NCBI GenBank assembly: GCA_030740315.1
Contig: JASLXN010000002.1
Coordinates: forward strand, 1-18,034
DNA from: Dehalococcoidia bacterium
Lineage (GTDB): Bacteria; Chloroflexota; Dehalococcoidia; JACVQG01; JAHKAY01
Direction of reading: 5' to 3'
DNA length: 18,034 nucleotides
The translations under genes and the position numbers were made by a program. Below the pieces are notes generated by a model. It made no database searches and was not told where the DNA came from. It saw only the letters and a list, made by a program, of their open reading frames with translations. Below, piece after piece: positions 7,186-14,727 of the stretch. Within the stretch, counting starts at the first letter, position 1; each line of letters opens with the position of its first letter.

Positions 7186-8427
7186 CTACGCGTGACGGAG
7201 GGCCTCCACGGGGTGGAGGCGAGCGGCGCGGGTGGCGGGGTAGACCCCGAAGAAAAGCCCCACCCCCACCGATACCGCCAGCGCCAACAGCACAATGTCC
7301 GGCGAGACCACCGTGACCAGCGTCCCTCCCCGTATATTGATCCCGTTCAGCAGCCAAGCCAGGCCCCAGCCAGCACCCACCCCCAGTGCGCCACCAAACA
7401 GAGTCAGCATCATAGACTCCATCAGGAACTGGAGAATCAGATCCTGGCGTCTGGCACCAACAGCTTTGCGGATGCCTATTTCCCGGGTGCGCTCCGTGAC
7501 GGACACCAACATGATGTTCATCACCCCTATGCCACCTACCAGCAGTGAAATGCCTGCAATTGCCCCCAGCACGATGGTAAAGACCCCCGTTATCTGGTTC
7601 ATGGTCTCCAGAATATCCTCCTGGCTAGTGATAACGAAGTCGTCCTCGCCCACAACACGGTGCTCTTGGCGAAGGATATCGGCCACTGATTCCTTGACCA
7701 GGTCATGATCAACCTCATCTACAACCTGTACATAGATTGTCTGAATACGGGGGCTGCCCGCTTGGCCCCTCTGTGACTGTAGCCGGTATATGGCTGTGTT
7801 GATAGGCACTATCATTACATCGTCTTGGAAGCCCCCAAATCCACCCCCCATGGTCTCCAGCACCCCGATCACGCGGAAAGGCCGGCGCCCCAAGCGTACA
7901 GTCTGCCCCACGGGTGAGGTATCCGGAAACAGCGTGACAGCCACATTGCTGCCCAACACCGCCACCAGTGACCGCGCCCGCTCATGGGCCTCGGAGATGA
8001 ACTCCCCCTGGGCTAGGGTCAGGTTGCGCACACCCTCATATTCCAGGGTGGTACCCACCACCGGTACAGCACTGTTCTGACTGCCAGCGACCACTTGTTG
8101 GAATGTCGTTACTTGGGGAGCCACCGCTACAACCCCGGGGGTATCTACCAACGCCCCGGCATCGTCCAGGGTAAGCGCGGAGCCGTCACCCACCGCCGAG
8201 CGCACCGCCCCCCCCTGCTGCCGCCCCGCCCCCGCTTGAATAAAGAGCAAGTTGCTGCCCAGGGACTGTATGTTGTCCGTCACCTGCTGCTGCGCCCCCT
8301 GGCCCACCGACATCAGGGAGATTACCGCCGTAATACCGATAACTATGCCCAAGACGGTGAGTGTAGTGCGCAGCTTATGGGACAACACCGCCGCCAGCGA
8401 CATCAGAAAGGTGTCAAAGAGCCTCAT
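7186..8427 (-). CDS. MacB/FtsX-type ABC transporter permease
   Basis: The 413-residue membrane protein has the MacB permease layout. One N-terminal membrane segment (about residues 20-42, TVLGIVIGITAVISLMSVG) is followed by a large extracytoplasmic MacB-PCD domain (about 45-270), with LGSNLLFI early and GVLETMGGGFGGFQDD in the middle. Three more membrane segments follow near 275-305, 325-355 and 370-395. The motif VSVTERTREIGIRKAVGARR after segment 2 is the coupling helix typical of FtsX-family permeases, and the C-terminus PATRAARLHPVEALRHA is typical too. ATG 8427 is preceded by GGAGTGG. It follows the HlyD-like adaptor gene by 43 bp, so they form one operon. No ATPase domain is fused and no ATPase gene lies between them. 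Substrates of such exporters vary and cannot be told from the sequence. Confidence 0.93.
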   Translation of the reverse strand: MRLFDTFLMSLAAVLSHKLRTTLTVLGIVIGITAVISLMSVGQGAQQQVTDNIQSLGSNLLFIQAGAGRQQGGAVRSAVGDGSALTLDDAGALVDTPGVVAVAPQVTTFQQVVAGSQNSAVPVVGTTLEYEGVRNLTLAQGEFISEAHERARSLVAVLGSNVAVTLFPDTSPVGQTVRLGRRPFRVIGVLETMGGGFGGFQDDVMIVPINTAIYRLQSQRGQAGSPRIQTIYVQVVDEVDHDLVKESVADILRQEHRVVGEDDFVITSQEDILETMNQITGVFTIVLGAIAGISLLVGGIGVMNIMLVSVTERTREIGIRKAVGARRQDLILQFLMESMMLTLFGGALGVGAGWGLAWLLNGINIRGGTLVTVVSPDIVLLALAVSVGVGLFFGVYPATRAARLHPVEALRHA

Positions 8428-8470
8428 GTTCCACTCCCGGGCAAGAGCATCAGCCCTAACAGTTTAGGCA

Positions 8471-10663
8471 TCAGCGTGCTGACCATGGCCTGCCCCCTCC
8501 ACCAAAGCCACCACTCCGGGGGTTAATAACGGCGGATTCCGGCAGCAGCACCTCGTCCCCCTCCTGCACACCGGAGGTTATCTCTGTATTTCGGCCATCG
8601 CTCAGCCCCACTTCCACGGCCTGGGGCCGGGCTATGTCTTGCAACCCCTCGTCCAGCGCACGCTGCTGTGCGGGAGTGAGGTTGAAGTCCAGAGACGCCA
8701 GGAATCTCTCCACCGCCGCCTGTCGCTCCTCCTCCACCTCCCCGGTTACCAGAGCCACCACCTGGATACCCTGGACCGAGCGCACCGCCTGGCCGGGTAC
8801 TATCAGGACATTCCGCCTCATCTCAACTACGATTTCCACGGAGGCGGACATCCCTTCCCGAGGCTGCACATCCGTCCCACCCTCGCTCCCAGGTGAGCGT
8901 GGACGTGCCTCAGATCCCTCTCCACCAGGAGTAAACCCTCGAGGTCGAGCTGCAACCTCCCCCGTGACAACGCTTATCACCACGGGATAGCCCACCACAC
9001 CCTGTTGCACTTGGGCAACAGGGGAGATGGATTTTACCTGCCCACGAAGCGTTGTTTCAGGGATGGCATCCATCGTGATGACGGCCGGCTGGCCCACCCT
9101 GATACTGGCAACATCAACCTCGTCTACAGTGGCAGAGACCTCCACCACCGATGGGTCTACCAACACCACCGCCGGTGCCCCGGCAGCCACCCTGTCCCCC
9201 ACCTCAGCCTGCACCTCGGCCACCACTCCAGTGAAGGGGGATAGCAGGCGAGCCGCTGCCAAGTCGGCATCAGCCTCTTTTAAGGAAAAGCGTGCCTGGG
9301 AGACCTGCAACTCCTTAACAGCCAGTTCATCCGCATCCGGCCCGGCTTTCATGTCAGCCAGCAAGGTAGTGGCGACCAGCAGGGTATCCTCTGCCCTATC
9401 CGATGCGTTTTGGGCCGCCTGCAGCGATTTGCCTGCCTGGAGCCCTGCCAGCTCCACCCCCTGCCCCACCTCCAACTGAGTGAGGCTGGCCTGCGCCTGC
9501 CGCAGAGTCTCCCCAGATCTATCTGCGGAGCTCCAGGCCGTCTGCAGGGACTTGTCCGCCTGAAGTATGGCCAACTCTAGGCTTCTCTCGGCTTTGGCAA
9601 CATCGCCATCATCCGGGGTCATATCTGTCAAATGCACGCGGGCCTGCCGCAAAGTCTCCTCGGCCTTGGCAAATGCGTTCCGAGCCGTCCATAAAGACTT
9701 GTCCGCCTGAAGTGTGGCCAAGTCTAACTTCTCTTTGATCTTCATCAGGTCCTCATAGGCGTCTTCAAGGGGTTTGGGAAACTCGCTGACCCAGCGGAAA
9801 TAGGTCCTGAGTTCTAACAGTAACTCTTCGTCGCTCAGCTCCTCGCCCAGGTAGTTCAACATGACCTTCCGGTAGCCGTCAAATTCCAGGTCCATGGCCT
9901 CTTGGGCGTCCGATACGCTGCGCTCACCCGTGGTATGTACTATGGCCACATTCTGCTTAGCCGGCTCCAGAGAGCGCTCCGCCTCAGCCACGGCCTCCAT
10001 AGCAGTAGCGATATCTTCCTCGGAATAAGCGGACACCGCCTTGTCCAGAGCTTCCCGGGCATCTGCCACACCCTTATTACCGCTGGCCTTCACCACCTCC
10101 ACATCCTGCTGGGCTAACTCAAAGGCCCGCTGGGCATCGGTCACGGCGGCCTGTGCCCTGCTAAGAGCTTCACGAGCCTCGGCCACATTCTTCTCTCCGG
10201 TGGCGCTCACTATAGGCAAGTCCAATAGGGCTAGTGCAGTAGACCTCAGGGCCTCCGCCACTGCGGCCTCCTGCCGGGCGATGTCCTCCTCCGAGTATGG
10301 CTCCTTCACTTTATTGAGGGCCAGTGCGGCGTTCTTGAGACCCACTTGGGCCTGGAGAACCGCCTGCTGTAAAGGCCCCTCGTCCAGCTGTGCCAGAACC
10401 TGCCCCTGTGATACTCGGTCCCCCACCTCCACCCCCACCTCGTCGAGGATACCGGCAGTGGGGAAAGAGAGATTGACTTGCTGCGGAATAGAGATGGAGC
10501 CGAAAGCGGCGGCGGTGATTACCAGATTCCCCTGTTGGACAACAACCGTTTGGCCCACCCACTCCTCTTCCGGTGGGGAGATGAAACGCCGGTACACCCC
10601 GTAACCGCCCACCAAAAGGGCAGACACCACCAGTAAAAGGAGCGCCCACCTGATTCTTGTCAT
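8471..10663 (-). CDS. HlyD/MacA-like efflux adaptor with extended coiled-coil hairpin
   Basis: This 730-residue adaptor is much longer than the usual ~350-450 residues. Residues 5-23 form one membrane anchor, so it should be tethered outside the membrane. A split lipoyl-like domain is seen at about 45-100 (VGDRVSQGQVLAQLDEG) and 475-503 (SPFTGVVAEVQAEVGDRV). Between them ~370 Ala/Glu/Leu-rich residues form a helical hairpin containing repeats: two YSEEDIA units (from 123 and 213), three [ST]GxxxVxDAxEA units (near 155, 194, 245), and three ~36-residue LQAxKSLxxA units (313-348, 362-397, 403-438). Beta-barrel and membrane-proximal domains follow. ATG 10663 has AAAGG upstream. Together with the downstream FtsX-type permease it should form a MacAB-like export system. 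Confidence 0.93.
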   Translation of the reverse strand: MTRIRWALLLLVVSALLVGGYGVYRRFISPPEEEWVGQTVVVQQGNLVITAAAFGSISIPQQVNLSFPTAGILDEVGVEVGDRVSQGQVLAQLDEGPLQQAVLQAQVGLKNAALALNKVKEPYSEEDIARQEAAVAEALRSTALALLDLPIVSATGEKNVAEAREALSRAQAAVTDAQRAFELAQQDVEVVKASGNKGVADAREALDKAVSAYSEEDIATAMEAVAEAERSLEPAKQNVAIVHTTGERSVSDAQEAMDLEFDGYRKVMLNYLGEELSDEELLLELRTYFRWVSEFPKPLEDAYEDLMKIKEKLDLATLQADKSLWTARNAFAKAEETLRQARVHLTDMTPDDGDVAKAERSLELAILQADKSLQTAWSSADRSGETLRQAQASLTQLEVGQGVELAGLQAGKSLQAAQNASDRAEDTLLVATTLLADMKAGPDADELAVKELQVSQARFSLKEADADLAAARLLSPFTGVVAEVQAEVGDRVAAGAPAVVLVDPSVVEVSATVDEVDVASIRVGQPAVITMDAIPETTLRGQVKSISPVAQVQQGVVGYPVVISVVTGEVAARPRGFTPGGEGSEARPRSPGSEGGTDVQPREGMSASVEIVVEMRRNVLIVPGQAVRSVQGIQVVALVTGEVEEERQAAVERFLASLDFNLTPAQQRALDEGLQDIARPQAVEVGLSDGRNTEITSGVQEGDEVLLPESAVINPRSGGFGGGGRPWSAR
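9350..9727 (-). repeat. Triplicated ~36-residue coding repeat in the adaptor
   Basis: Three tandem copies encode LxxAxLQAxKSLxxAxxxxxxxxxTLxxAxxxLxxM/L, at 9727-9620, 9580-9473 and 9457-9350. Shared anchors are LQADKSL, LQADKSL and LQAGKSL and the later ETLRQA, ETLRQA and DTLLVA. The copies have diverged, so this is an old internal duplication that lengthens the coiled coil by whole units. Confidence 0.75.
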
Positions 10664-10689
10664 AACTACCTTTCCAGACGACTGCAGTA

Positions 10690-10695
10690 ATTATA
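10690..10695 (-). promoter_or_regulatory. Candidate -10 box for the adaptor-permease operon
   Basis: A perfect TATAAT on the minus strand lies 27 bases before the adaptor ATG. No good -35 hexamer stands at 16-18 bp (AACTTT at 17 bp), so it may need an activator or may be chance. No other promoter is obvious nearby. Confidence 0.4.
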
Positions 10696-11145
10696 ACGCA
10701 ATGGCCTCCAAAAAAGTTAGTCACTGAGGAGTTGCTCTTCATTGAGGGGCCTACGTTACCGGACGACAGAGGTAGGGGTGGGTGAGCATTGAATACATGC
10801 CACCCCTACCCCGGCCTGGGGAAAAACCATCAATCGGCTGTGGGGATGTACGCGAAAAGAATTGGGGGACAGCACCATATCGCAGCGCTTCTCGGGTATG
10901 TACGATTGAAGTTGACAGCAGCCCAAGGTTAGACCTGATTACAGTCCCTATCCGAGGCAACAACCCTCTACAGAATATATGTGTACTGCGGCCGGACAGG
11001 GCGGCAATCTTAATTTAGACCTAGGCCGGGTCAGCTGTAAGTGTAGCCTGCCGCCGCCACCGACATCGGATTTGACCCAGCCGGCCTTGTAGAAAACGGA
11101 TTGTGCCGAGGGCCACGCCCATGCGGGCGTATGCGACGGGTTATA
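10696..11145. other. Intergenic region with strong inverted repeats
   Basis: This 450 bp stretch lies between recF and the adaptor gene. It holds a perfect 11 bp inverted repeat, GGTAGGGGTGG (10771-10781) with CCACCCCTACC (10800-10810), enclosing 18 bases. A weaker one pairs GGCCGGGTCA (11024-11033) with 11073-11086. Open frames on both strands here (for example 10782-11018 plus and 10751-10963 minus) have no recognisable family or convincing ribosome binding site, so I do not call them genes. Confidence 0.6.
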
Positions 11146-11154
11146 CTACCCGTC
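11115..11154 (-). terminator. Tandem hairpins at the 3' end of recF
   Basis: Two perfect hairpins sit side by side: GACGGGT/ACCCGTC (11135-11141 and 11148-11154, loop of six), which contains the recF stop codon, and ACGCCC/GGGCGT (11115-11120 and 11125-11130, loop of four). Neither is followed by a U-tract, so they would be weak intrinsic terminators or 3'-end stabilisers rather than a classical terminator. Confidence 0.4.
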
Positions 11155-12297
11155 TAGCGGCTGGCCCACGGTCCCTCCATTTATGTGGAGCACTGTGGAC
11201 TCTTCCAAATAGGGAGAAGCAACCTGAGAGCGGTCCGCCGTAGTTAGCAACCACTGATCATAAGGGGCCAGGGATGCCAATAGCTGTTCGCTCCTCAGGC
11301 CATCCAACTCGGACAGGACATCGTCTAATAGTAGCACGGGTGGCTGGCCCCGCTCCTTGCGCAGGAAACCGGCCTCAGCCAGCCGCAAAGATAAGGCTAC
11401 CGTGCGTTGCTGGCCTCGAGAGCCGTAGATACCTGCATCCATGCTATTTACCATGAAACGCAGGTCATCCCGGTGTGGGCCGCTTAGGGTCATGCCCAAG
11501 GCCATGTCCCGCCCCCGGCCCTCTGTAAGGGCCCTGGCGAAGGATTCAGGCGAAGGGTCAGAAGGATTGGGGCGATAGTCCATCTCCAAGGCCTCCTCGC
11601 CATGGGTAAGCCCGTCGTGGATTCCTTGGGCCAGCCCGTTCAGGGCCTGTACCAAGGCCAGGCGGTGCTGGCGAATGTACCCCCCCTCGGTTACCATCTT
11701 GTGATCCCAAAACTCAAGCTCATCAGTAGCGGCCCGCCCTAAGGCTGCCATCTTCAGCAGACCGTTGCGCTGTGTCAACACCCGCTGGTACCGCTGCAAA
11801 CTTCCAAGGTAGTGGGCGCTGAGCTGGCAACTGGTAACATCCAAATAGCGCCGGCGTAGCGCCGGGGCGCCGCTTACCAGGCCGATGTCTTCTGCGGAGA
11901 ACATCACCCCCGCCAGCACACCCACAACTTCAGCGGCACGGCGGGGTACGCCGTTCACTCTGATGCGCTTGGAGACCGCCTCACCCGCCGTCCTTCGTAG
12001 CAACACCTCAATCTCCACACCGCCCGCTTCGCCCTGAGCACTGCCCACTACCCGCGCCCAGGGCCTTTCCCCTTCCTCTCCCAAACGGATAAGCTCCCGC
12101 TCCACCCCAGCCCGGTGAGAGCGCATGATGGAAAGCAAATAGGCCGCCTCCATCAAGTTGCTCTTTCCTTGGGCGTTGTCCCCCACCAGAACCACCCCAC
12201 CCCTGGGCAGAGACAGCTCCAAGGAGGAATAGTTACGGAAATCAGTAAGGCTGAGATGGGTAATTAATATGGGCGGCCTCCCCCGCAATTCTACCAT
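11146..12297 (-). CDS. recF: DNA replication/repair protein RecF
   Basis: RecF is an SMC-like ATPase that binds gapped DNA and, with RecO and RecR, loads RecA at stalled forks. The 383-residue length fits the family. Motifs are LSLTDFRNYSSLEL at the N-terminus, Walker A VGDNAQGKSN, the RRRYLD segment, LSGPHRDDL, the signature SRGQQRT, and Walker B PVLLLDDVLSELD. ATG 12297 is preceded by GAGG six bases away. Relatives often begin nearer the first beta strand (about residue 10), and a second purine-rich GGGAGG lies just inside the frame, but the codon after it is ATA, so I keep the ATG. It stands alone here, not beside dnaA, dnaN or gyrB. Confidence 0.95.
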   Translation of the reverse strand: MVELRGRPPILITHLSLTDFRNYSSLELSLPRGGVVLVGDNAQGKSNLMEAAYLLSIMRSHRAGVERELIRLGEEGERPWARVVGSAQGEAGGVEIEVLLRRTAGEAVSKRIRVNGVPRRAAEVVGVLAGVMFSAEDIGLVSGAPALRRRYLDVTSCQLSAHYLGSLQRYQRVLTQRNGLLKMAALGRAATDELEFWDHKMVTEGGYIRQHRLALVQALNGLAQGIHDGLTHGEEALEMDYRPNPSDPSPESFARALTEGRGRDMALGMTLSGPHRDDLRFMVNSMDAGIYGSRGQQRTVALSLRLAEAGFLRKERGQPPVLLLDDVLSELDGLRSEQLLASLAPYDQWLLTTADRSQVASPYLEESTVLHINGGTVGQPLDG

Positions 12298-12374
12298 AAA
12301 GCCCCTCGGGGCCCACCAGTTGTTGTAGGCTGTCCGAGGCGGGCACTCACGAAGTTATTCATTGACGGGGATTG

Positions 12375-12505
12375 CAAAGCGGCTTTGCCGCTTTGACGTG
12401 GGTGTGGTCCGATGATGCTTCGCTCATCGGACTCTCCGAAAGAGTCCGGTCCGTCGGAGAGGCGGCAACCCTGTTCATCCCGGGGGAACTGGGGGGCTTC
12501 GCTCC
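12375..12505. repeat. Palindrome cluster upstream of recF, copy of dispersed repeat
   Basis: The 354 bp gap between the divergent recF and amidohydrolase genes contains several hairpins. They are CAAAGCGGC-TTT-GCCGCTTTG (12375-12395), GTCCGATGA/TCATCGGAC (12407-12415 and 12424-12432), GGACTCT/AGAGTCC (12429-12435 and 12441-12447), CTCCGA/TCGGAG (12434-12439 and 12454-12459), and a GGGG-GCTTCGC-TCCCC type hairpin near 12489-12505. Several overlap, so they are mutually exclusive folds. Positions 12406-12442, reversed, match the trpC-trpF insert. I see no ORF with family similarity here. Confidence 0.7.
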
Positions 12506-12573
12506 CCAAGATAATCTAACTGGGCGGGGAGGTAGTAGAAATAATGCCCGCTAAACGACCTTTCTCACTGCGC

Positions 12574-12603
12574 TTGACAGGGCAACCGGTTTCATACTTT
12601 CAT
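12574..12603 (+). promoter_or_regulatory. Candidate sigma-70 promoter for the amidohydrolase
   Basis: TTGACA (12574-12579), an 18-base spacer and TTTCAT (12598-12603, 4/6 to TATAAT) lie about 50 bases before the presumed start at 12652. The -35 is perfect and the -10 is mediocre. Confidence 0.42.
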
Positions 12604-12651
12604 ACATGGTAGAGCAAGACCTGCATACTACAGCGCAGCCGGAGGTGAAGA

Positions 12652-13586
12652 TTGATTGTTGACATGCATGCCCACTGGTGGACCAAGGACTACCCAGCGC
12701 GGGGTTTTTACGACGCATTCATCAAGACCGGTGTCGCATTACATTATCGGGTAGACCGGAGGAGCGGGTGAGGCAGCGGGTGGAACGGCTTATGGACCCC
12801 GATGGCGAGCAGCTTATAACCTCTCTGGACAAGGCAGGCATAGACCAATGTGTGATAAGCATGATTGACTTCGGCCTCACCAGGGGTATCGGAGACGGCA
12901 GCCTCTCTCTGGAGGCGCAACACGAGATGCATACCGGGCTTGCGGAGAAGTTCCCCGGTCGCATTATACTCTTTATGGGCATTGACCCCAGAAGGCCCAA
13001 TGCCGTGGGGCTCCTGGAGAGGTGTGCCAAGGAGTGGGGCATGAAGGGAGCTAAGTTCCACCCCGGCTCCGGTTATTTCCCCAATGACCGCGAGCTATAC
13101 CCCTTTTATGCTAAGGCCCAGGAGTTTGGGATACCGCTCTTGTTCCACACCGGTCCGGAGATGTACCCCCTCTACAGTAAGTACAGCACCCCCTTGCATC
13201 TGGACCAAGTGGCGGTGGACTTTCCCGAGCTGCCGGTGATAGCGGCCCACTGCGGCGATTGCTACTGGGAGGAGGCAGCACGGCTGGCCGCAGGCAAATC
13301 TAACATGTACCTTGACATAGCCGGGTGGCAGCAAAGGGCCAGGAGGCGCCCGGTGGAGGAGTTCTACGGCCCGCTGCGTACCGTGCTGAACATAGTCGGG
13401 CCGCAAAAAGTACTGTGGGGCACCGACTGGCCTGCCCTGGACAACTACATGAGCCAGGCTGAATGGATAGGCTGCTTCCAAGACCCTCCCGATGCTGCGA
13501 AGGAGGCAGGTATAGAGTTCTCTCAGACGGAGATTGACAACATGCTGGGGGGCAATGCGGCCAGACTGCTCAGCCTAGGGAAATAG
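12652..13586 (+). pseudogene. Amidohydrolase-2 family metal-dependent hydrolase, frameshifted
   Basis: The gene opens with TTG 12652, four bases after GGAGGTG, giving MIVDMHAHWWTKDYPARGFY with the metal-binding HxH of the amidohydrolase-2 family. That frame hits TGA at 12769. The rest of the protein (SGRPEERVRQRVERLMDPDG onward) is in another frame; the switch fits two extra bases, or one lost, at about 12742-12743 (between TTA 12739-12741 and TTA 12744-12746). Downstream residues complete the site: LLFHTGPE, VIAAHCGDCYWEE and LWGTDWP with the catalytic Asp. MGIDPRRPNA and GMKGAKFHPGSGYFPND are also typical. Read across the shift the product is about 310 residues, full length. Only this one lesion is seen, so it is a recent pseudogene or a sequencing error. 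The remaining frame alone (from GTG 12678) would lack HxH and probably be inactive. The substrate is unknown. Confidence 0.85.
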
Positions 13587-13811
13587 ATTAATCCCGGCCT
13601 GTAACCTCTGCTGGTAACCACAGAAAACCATCTGGGGAAAGGACAGTGTTTAATGAATAACCTCGCACACTTGTCGACAGGCAACACCCCGCCGAATACC
13701 GTGGTGGCGAGCGATATCGGCCCCCCGCAGGGGGCCTCACAGGAGGGAGCCGTGCGCACCTTCTGTATCGGTGTGGGCCGCGGTGGGCACGGCACATGAG
13801 TCCGGAGCTTT

Positions 13812-14444
13812 GTAGCGATATCGGAGGTTGAAGCGGCTTTCTCCACGGAACAGGTGGGCCTGGCCTGGTACATATTGCCGGTATCGGTGCTTTTCCCAAC
13901 CGCCGCTCTGACCACGGGGATAAGCGGCGCCCTTTTTTCAGCCCTTTCTTCCTGCTGGTGGTGGGGCTTGCACCGGCCCAGGCCATCGGCGCCGGACTCT
14001 TGACAGAGTTGGCGAGTACCGGCTTCGCCACCACCAACTATCTGCGGCAAAAGGTGGTGGACTTCAGGACCGCCCGCCTACTGCTGCTGGCTGCCGTGCC
14101 GGTAATAGTGGCCTGCTCCTTCATCTCTCATCTGGTAGAACCCGGGCTGCCGGAGATTACGACCACCCAACTCGTAGCGCGGTGCCACCTGACGCCTCTC
14201 AACGCCGTGGCCACCTCCATCTTCGTCCTAGCGGTGAAGCGTTCTTGCCGGTGCCGCCACCCATGCCCTGCAAGCCCAGCCTGCCTGGCATGTGGTGGCG
14301 CTGTCCGTCTCCTGCGTGGTGGTGGGTGCCCAAACCGGCCCGAGAATCGGACACCGGCTTACCACCCGCGCTATGGAGTGTATCCTGGCCAGCCTGTTTG
14401 CCGCCTAGAGCCTGGCGGTGGTAGCGTTACACCTACTGGGGTAA
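13812..14444 (+). pseudogene. TSUP (TauE/SafE) membrane permease, degraded
   Basis: Three frames must be joined to read one TSUP permease. Frame one (from about 13812) gives EVEAAFSTEQVGLAWYILPV and FPTAALTTGISGALF. A one-base loss in the T-run 13933-13938 leads to frame two: FFSPFFLLVVGLAPAQAIGA, LASTGFATTNYLRQKVVDFR, and LTPLNAVATSIFVLAV. An extra base at about 14237 leads to frame three: ATHALQAQPAWHVVALSVS, VVVGAQTGPRIGHRLTTRAM, ending HLLG at TAA 14442. Frame three also has an in-frame TAG at 14406. The NAVATSIFVLAV and GAQTGPRIG motifs are characteristic of this family of sulfite/organosulfonate or other anion carriers. No start codon is visible. The 225 bp upstream (13587-13811) shows no other gene. 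Confidence 0.85.
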
Positions 14445-14642
14445 GGCCCCGGTTTTGGAGACCAAGTTAATGACGGAATTACCAAAGCTGCGAAGTTGCC
14501 GTGTCTATCTGGGCCCAACGGGGACAATCAGATTGAGGTCACAATCGAGAGCCATCCTCTTGTCTGGGGAGTTGGCCTCATAGAGATATTATTTGAAAGC
14601 CAGATACACAATTGCAGCGGCAGGAACTCGAAAGTGAACCCC

Positions 14643-14671
14643 TTGACAAAAGGAACGCTATCACTTATACA
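14643..14671 (+). promoter_or_regulatory. Sigma-70 promoter for the liv-type operon
   Basis: TTGACA (14643-14648), an exact 17-base spacer and TATACA (14666-14671, 5/6) precede the ATPase gene by about 55 bases. Transcription should begin near 14678. The rest of 14445-14706 holds an open frame from 14496 with no family similarity, which I do not call. Confidence 0.75.
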
Positions 14672-14727
14672 TGATGGCAACGCAACAAGGAAGGTAGCTT
14701 GGGAGGATGGTATTCGCCAGAGAAGTA

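Noticed and set aside
10782..11018. Open frame of 78 codons (plus) and one of 70 codons on the other strand.
   Set aside because: No family similarity, no convincing ribosome binding site, and one starts inside an inverted repeat.
12291..12509. Open frame of 72 codons over the palindrome cluster.
   Set aside because: It translates repeat DNA and its length is explained by few AT-rich stops.
13523..14050. Minus-strand open frames (up to 175 codons) across the amidohydrolase end and TSUP remnant.
   Set aside because: The plus strand gives clear TSUP motifs here, and the minus frames resemble no family.
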